The position numbers and the translations under genes are program-made. This document shows positions 6,143 to 9,558 of a DNA stretch of 9,558 bases, one piece after another; the first letter of the stretch is position 1, and every line of letters starts with the position of its first letter. Source of the DNA: an uncultured Pseudomonadota bacterium (GTDB taxonomy: Bacteria > Myxococcota_A > UBA9042 > CAIXZC01). The notes under the pieces are model-generated. The model did not search any database. It was not told where the DNA came from and saw only the letters and a list, made by a program, of their open reading frames with translations. The stretch spans positions 1 to 9,558 of the forward strand of contig CALFHQ010000721.1 of the NCBI GenBank assembly GCA_937876385.1, read 5' to 3'.

Positions 6143-6907
6143 TCAGTACAAACGATCCGATTTCTCGGTCAACCGAGCCCGTCTAGATTGTGCGTTCAAC
6201 CGTCTGACAATATTCTCGATCAACCCCTCCACCGCATAAAAGGCGAAGAAGGCAAAGATGACAAAGGGCGGATTGACCAACGCCACTATCAACAACGTGA
6301 CGCCCAGAACGACGATCAAAACGCGGTTGAGGCGCAATCTCATGGAGACTCGCTTCCGGTAAATCACCGGAGAAACCATCAAAAGAGCCGCAGCTACCAT
6401 TAAGGAAACTGCTACCCCGATTCCAACCGTCGTTTTCGTCATGGAGAGGGCAAACACCAATCCAGCCACGAGACCCGCCGCACACGGAATGGGCAACCCG
6501 ATGAACATCCCCTTGGGAATCTTCCCACGCTGCCCTGCCTGTACATTGAACCGGGCCAGTCGAATGGTCCCTCCAGCAACAAACACGAAGCTCGCAATCA
6601 TCCCCCAGTCAATCAGCCCCGCCGCCAGCGCTTCTTCAAAAAAGAACAGGTAGGCCAGAACCGCCGGTGCGATCCCAAAACTGATGACGTCAGCCAACGA
6701 ATCAAGCTGGATGCCGAACTGGCTCTCGGTGCGAGTTGCTCGCGCCACGCTCCCGTCCATGGAGTCGAAAATCGAAGCGAAAAGAATACTCAAGGCACTC
6801 AAAACGAACTTCCCATCGGCAGCACTCACGAGGGACAAAAACCCCAGAAAGACGCTCGTCAATGTGAAGAGGGTAGGGAACACAAACAAGGCTCGGGAGA
6901 GACGCAA
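6143..6907 (-). CDS. pssA: CDP-diacylglycerol--serine O-phosphatidyltransferase
   Basis: This integral membrane enzyme makes phosphatidylserine from CDP-diacylglycerol and L-serine, the first step to phosphatidylethanolamine. The CDP-alcohol phosphotransferase motif DG(x)2AR(x)8G(x)3D(x)3D is complete: with the start used here it is D51, G52, A55, R56, G65, D69 and D73. Several hydrophobic segments follow (for example FVFVAGGTIRLA and the two near the C-terminus), as expected for this family. I place the start at a TTG at 6907 (254 residues), because GGAGG lies 8 bases upstream and the N-terminus then reads MRLSRALFVFPTLFTL, like other PssA proteins. The frame can be read back to a TTG at 6958, but that codon is part of the -35 box. 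It heads the minus-strand gene run; the ArsA-type gene follows after 24 bases. No phosphatidylserine decarboxylase gene is in the window. Confidence 0.9.
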   Translation of the reverse strand: MRLSRALFVFPTLFTLTSVFLGFLSLVSAADGKFVLSALSILFASIFDSMDGSVARATRTESQFGIQLDSLADVISFGIAPAVLAYLFFFEEALAAGLIDWGMIASFVFVAGGTIRLARFNVQAGQRGKIPKGMFIGLPIPCAAGLVAGLVFALSMTKTTVGIGVAVSLMVAAALLMVSPVIYRKRVSMRLRLNRVLIVVLGVTLLIVALVNPPFVIFAFFAFYAVEGLIENIVRRLNAQSRRARLTEKSDRLY

Positions 6908-6915
6908 TTTATCAA

Positions 6916-6920
6916 CCTCC
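6916..6920 (-). promoter_or_regulatory. Shine-Dalgarno fixing the pssA TTG start
   Basis: GGAGG on the minus strand is followed by an 8-base spacer and TTG at 6907. It is the only good ribosome-binding site near the 5' end of pssA and lies between the -10 box and the TTG, giving a very short leader of roughly 20 bases. Confidence 0.75.
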
Positions 6921-6930
6921 GGCTTTGCCC

Positions 6931-6958
6931 AGTATAGAATCAAGGGGGGAAAAGTCAA
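6931..6958 (-). promoter_or_regulatory. Near-consensus sigma-70 promoter for pssA
   Basis: TTGACT (6958-6953), a 16-base spacer and TATACT (6936-6931) on the minus strand match five of six bases in each hexamer. Transcription should begin near 6923-6926, just before the Shine-Dalgarno. This is the best promoter in the window and probably drives pssA and the downstream ATPase, and possibly the following genes. Confidence 0.75.
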
Positions 6959-7041
6959 TTCAATCTCAAACCACGGTGTACAACCACCTTCAATCCTCCC
7001 AGACTCCCGAATTCTCCCCCCAAGACGGACGATTTACGGCC

Positions 7042-7070
7042 TTGCAACCCGCTTGTCCGTGGTGTACATT
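7042..7070 (+). promoter_or_regulatory. Candidate sigma-70 promoter for the plus-strand lipoprotein
   Basis: TTGCAA (7042-7047), a 17-base spacer and TACATT (7065-7070) precede the GTG start at 7111 by about 40 bases. Each hexamer matches consensus at four of six positions. It is divergent from the pssA promoter, and the two start codons are 203 bases apart. The stretch between the two promoters (6959-7041) shows no convincing operator. Confidence 0.45.
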
Positions 7071-7110
7071 CAGCACGCTTTGGAATAACAGTCAGAGAGG
7101 GGGTGCTCTC

Positions 7111-8160
7111 GTGAAACGATTGGTGATTGGTCTTCTCGTCGTCCTGATGTCCTTCGCCTGCAATCAAAACAAAGCAGACAAGGCAGCAGACGGAAACGCA
7201 ACGAAGAAGTCGGCCCTTCCAAAGGGGCTCATCGTGAACTTCAACCCCGATACTCGGGTGATTGAATCCGGGGCGACTCTCAAGGGGAACATCGACAACA
7301 AAACCGGAATTCCCTACACCTACGAAGTCACGAGCCCGCAAAACTGCGGAGAACTCAAGCTCAAAGACGAATCGGCCGTAGAGTTCACTTTCGTGGCAAA
7401 GAGCCACGAAGCCGATTGCACCGACGAAATCAAACTCGCCCTCAAGGGGGGAGAAGAAATCGTCAACGCCTCTTTTACAATTAAGGTAAAGGCAGGAGCC
7501 CAGGAACCGGAACTCGAGCTGAGACCCGACCCCATTCCAGATACCTGGCTTATGGTCAACGACTACGAAAACACCATGCAGGAACATACGTTCACCTGCA
7601 CTCGAAAGCCCACCGGCGGGGAGGAAAACGTCCCTGGGGAAGAGGTCGAAGAGGAACTCAAGCTGAACCTCCTCAAAGCCACCTTCGATACCTGGCAATA
7701 CGAAGGAGCCTCCTGCACCTACGCCGATCTCCCCGAAGGAGTCACCGGGGTCGCCGCACTGGCCTATGACCTCCCCTACGATGACGCCTTCTGCGGGATG
7801 TTCGAAAACCTCGGACTCGGAAAGGACTGCGAAACCGACAAGAGAGACCTCGGAAACTACCAAGCCCTTACGTTCCTCGCCAAATCCGGGGATGCCGCCG
7901 AACACAAACTGTATGTCGAAATCGTACAGTGGGAAAAGTACGCCGAATTCCACCAGGGAAAGGCCGCTGAATTCGGACCCATTACAATCCCCGCAGACCG
8001 CTGGAAACGCTTCCAGATTCCAATGGAGAAGCTGTGCAGAGACGACGTTCAGCCCTTCAGCGTCAAGTCCGTCAGTTTCAAAGTGAAGCGCGCCGGACAC
8101 CCTGACAAAGGGGTGATCCTCATTGACAACGTGGCATTTATCAAGAAGGTCGAAGAGTAA
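7111..8160 (+). CDS. Predicted lipoprotein with Ig-like and carbohydrate-binding-type beta-sandwich domains
   Basis: The start is GTG 7111 (349 residues), with GAGAGGGGG seven bases upstream; the open frame runs further 5' through the promoter region but lacks such a site. Residues 1-16 are a signal peptide (KRLVIGLLVVLMSFA) before Cys17, an acceptable but not ideal lipobox because Phe is at -2. Residues 38-128 look like an Ig/cadherin-like beta domain, with Cys79 and Cys103 as a possible disulfide. After an acidic-proline linker, residues 146-346 show the pattern of a galactose-binding/CBM-type jelly roll: an early DYEN, then DLGNYQALTFLAKS, then IPADRWKRFQIPMEKL, and a terminal VILIDNVAFI. 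Such domains bind sugars or act as structural modules; no catalytic residues are evident. The protein is likely anchored in the cell envelope. It is followed by leuS after 57 bases with no terminator seen. The exact function is unknown; the fold assignment is from pattern only. Confidence 0.75.
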   Translation: MKRLVIGLLVVLMSFACNQNKADKAADGNATKKSALPKGLIVNFNPDTRVIESGATLKGNIDNKTGIPYTYEVTSPQNCGELKLKDESAVEFTFVAKSHEADCTDEIKLALKGGEEIVNASFTIKVKAGAQEPELELRPDPIPDTWLMVNDYENTMQEHTFTCTRKPTGGEENVPGEEVEEELKLNLLKATFDTWQYEGASCTYADLPEGVTGVAALAYDLPYDDAFCGMFENLGLGKDCETDKRDLGNYQALTFLAKSGDAAEHKLYVEIVQWEKYAEFHQGKAAEFGPITIPADRWKRFQIPMEKLCRDDVQPFSVKSVSFKVKRAGHPDKGVILIDNVAFIKKVEE

Positions 8161-8217
8161 ACCGCCCGCCGAAGACCCCCCGAGCAATCATCGACGTCAT
8201 CCAGAAGGAGGAATCCA

Positions 8218-9558
8218 GTGACCGACGATCGACAGGAGTATCGTTACTCCGATATTGAACAGCGATGGCAAGAACAATGGGCACGAACCGAACGATTCAA
8301 GGTTCGCAAAGACGAGCACCGCCCCAAATTCTACGCCCTGGTTATGTTCCCGTACCCCTCAGGTCGAATCCACATGGGGCACGTCCGAAACTACACCATC
8401 GGCGATGTCCTCGCTCGATACAAAAGCCGACAAGGATTCAACGTCCTTCACCCCATGGGCTGGGATGCCCTCGGCATGCCCGCAGAAACCGCGGCCATCG
8501 AACGGGGAATCCACCCCGACGACTGGACACACGCCAACATCGACTCCATGCGGGAACAGCTCAAACGCCTTGGCTTCTCCTACGACTGGGACCGGGAAGT
8601 GGCCACCTGCGACCCCGACTACTACAAGTGGGAACAGAAGATATTCATCGAGGCATGGAAGAAGGGAATCGCCTACCGCAAAACCGCACGGGTGAACTGG
8701 TGCGACATCCACGGAGTCCTCGCCAACGAGCAAGCCGACGGAGGCGTCTGCTGGCGCTGCGGAGGAGCCGTTGTCGAAAAGGAGATGCCCGCCTGGTTCC
8801 TCAAAACCACCGACTACGCCGATGAACTCCTCGAAGGCCTCGAAACACTCCACGAAGGCTGGCCCGAGCACGTCATCCGACAACAACAAAACTGGATCGG
8901 AAAGAGCCACGGGACTCGAGTCGAATTCCCCGTGGAAGGCGCTCATGCCCCCCTGGAAATCTTCACCACCAGACCCGATACCCTCTTTGGCGTCACCTTC
9001 ATGTCCCTCGCCGCTGAACATCCCCGACTGGCCACACTCGTCACCCCCGAGCAAAAAGCCGATGTCGACGCCTTCGTCGAACGAGCCAAGCGCCTCGGTG
9101 CCCTTCGATCCGAAGGGGGACTGGACAAGGACGGAGTCTTCACCGGCTCCTACGCCACCAACCCACTCACCGGAAAACGGGTCGCCATCTATGTCGCGAA
9201 CTTCGTACTCATGGAATACGGAACCGGCGCCATCATGGCCGTCCCCGCACACGACCAGCGAGACTTCGAGTTCGCAAAGAAGTACGGCATTGACATCGAA
9301 GTCGTCATCAACCCCGAGGGAGAAACCCTCAACGCCGAGGAGTTGACCCAAGCCTACGTCGACGAAGGAATCCTCGCCAACTCCGGTCCCTTCACCGGCA
9401 TGAAAAATGTCGAGGCCATAGAGTCCATCAACGACTACCTCGAAGAGAAACAGTTCGGCGGACGCACCATCAACTACCGACTCCGCGATTGGGGAATCTC
9501 CAGGCAGCGCTACTGGGGCGCCCCGATTCCGATTATTTATTGCGACGATTGCGGCGAG
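8218..9558 (+). CDS. leuS: Leucyl-tRNA synthetase, N-terminal 447 residues (3' end beyond window)
   Basis: This cytoplasmic enzyme charges tRNA-Leu with leucine using ATP. The start is GTG 8218, with AAGGAGG (8205-8211) six bases upstream. The protein begins with YRYSDIEQRWQEQW. The class I active-site motif is FPYPSGRIHMGHVRNYTIGD, with HMGH at 52-55. A zinc-binding insert has Cys162, Cys178 and Cys181 (NEQADGGVCWRCG). The CP1 proofreading domain shows FTTRPDTLFGVTF (249-261) and the conserved AVPAHDQRDFEFA, with Asp346 as the editing aspartate. The last visible part, RLRDWGISRQRYWGAPIPI, returns to the catalytic core. The KMSKS loop and the anticodon-binding domain would lie outside the window; the frame is open to the edge. 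It is the bacterial-type LeuRS. Confidence 0.97.
   Translation, partial: MTDDRQEYRYSDIEQRWQEQWARTERFKVRKDEHRPKFYALVMFPYPSGRIHMGHVRNYTIGDVLARYKSRQGFNVLHPMGWDALGMPAETAAIERGIHPDDWTHANIDSMREQLKRLGFSYDWDREVATCDPDYYKWEQKIFIEAWKKGIAYRKTARVNWCDIHGVLANEQADGGVCWRCGGAVVEKEMPAWFLKTTDYADELLEGLETLHEGWPEHVIRQQQNWIGKSHGTRVEFPVEGAHAPLEIFTTRPDTLFGVTFMSLAAEHPRLATLVTPEQKADVDAFVERAKRLGALRSEGGLDKDGVFTGSYATNPLTGKRVAIYVANFVLMEYGTGAIMAVPAHDQRDFEFAKKYGIDIEVVINPEGETLNAEELTQAYVDEGILANSGPFTGMKNVEAIESINDYLEEKQFGGRTINYRLRDWGISRQRYWGAPIPIIYCDDCGE

Noticed and set aside
6975..7067. Repeated GGTGTAC at 6975-6981 and 7061-7067 between the divergent promoters, considered as a shared operator
   Set aside because: A seven-base direct repeat about 86 bases apart is expected by chance often enough, and the flanking bases do not extend the match or form a good inverted repeat.
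6955..8187. Long minus-strand open frame of 410 codons opposite the plus-strand lipoprotein
   Set aside because: It covers the whole lipoprotein gene and both promoters, and its translation is Gly/Val/Phe-rich with no family signature. The plus strand has a signal peptide, a start site and domain pattern.
8359..9351. Minus-strand open frame of 330 codons opposite leuS
   Set aside because: The plus strand is an unmistakable leucyl-tRNA synthetase; the antisense frame is a by-product of its codon use.

Overview
The window is bacterial and densely coded. It most likely comes from a deltaproteobacterial-type lineage such as Myxococcota or a relative. This placement is inferred from four things: a long Cys/Asp-rich repeat lipoprotein of the kind common there, an ArsA-type ATPase with the DTPP...FLDAP signature, a Trm112 protein lacking most zinc cysteines, and moderately GC-rich DNA with mostly C-ending codons. 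No mobile element, CRISPR array, tRNA or rRNA is visible. The longest stretch without a gene is about 200 bases (6908-7110), so no gene-free stretch exceeds 300 bases.

Minus strand, 6958 down to 1: seven genes run in one direction. In transcription order they are pssA (phosphatidylserine synthase, TTG start at 6907), an ArsA/GET3-family ATPase (6118-5030), a Trm112-like protein (4958-4704), acylphosphatase (4669-4382), an ATP-cone/uridine-kinase-like fusion (4365-3010), an MlaD/MCE-domain protein (2957-1782) and a large Cys-rich lipoprotein (1647-1, cut by the window edge). A near-consensus promoter (6931-6958) drives pssA. Gaps are short (16-71 bases) as far as the kinase. A terminator-like hairpin precedes mlaD, and the Cys-rich gene has its own promoter candidate, so the run is probably two or three transcription units rather than one.

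Plus strand, 7042 to 9558: a divergently transcribed lipoprotein with an Ig-like domain and a carbohydrate-binding-type beta-sandwich (7111-8160) is followed by leuS (leucyl-tRNA synthetase, 8218 onward, cut by the window edge).

Functionally, most of the window is housekeeping or cell-envelope related: phospholipid synthesis (pssA), a lipid-trafficking type component (MlaD-like), two lipoproteins and translation (leuS, Trm112-like). I see no clearly new multi-gene system. The items most worth attention are the strictly alternating 26-residue Cys repeat in the edge lipoprotein, the ATP-cone kinase fusion, the ArsA-type ATPase that lacks the usual signature lysine, and the pssA start codon, whose apparent upstream extension is actually its promoter.
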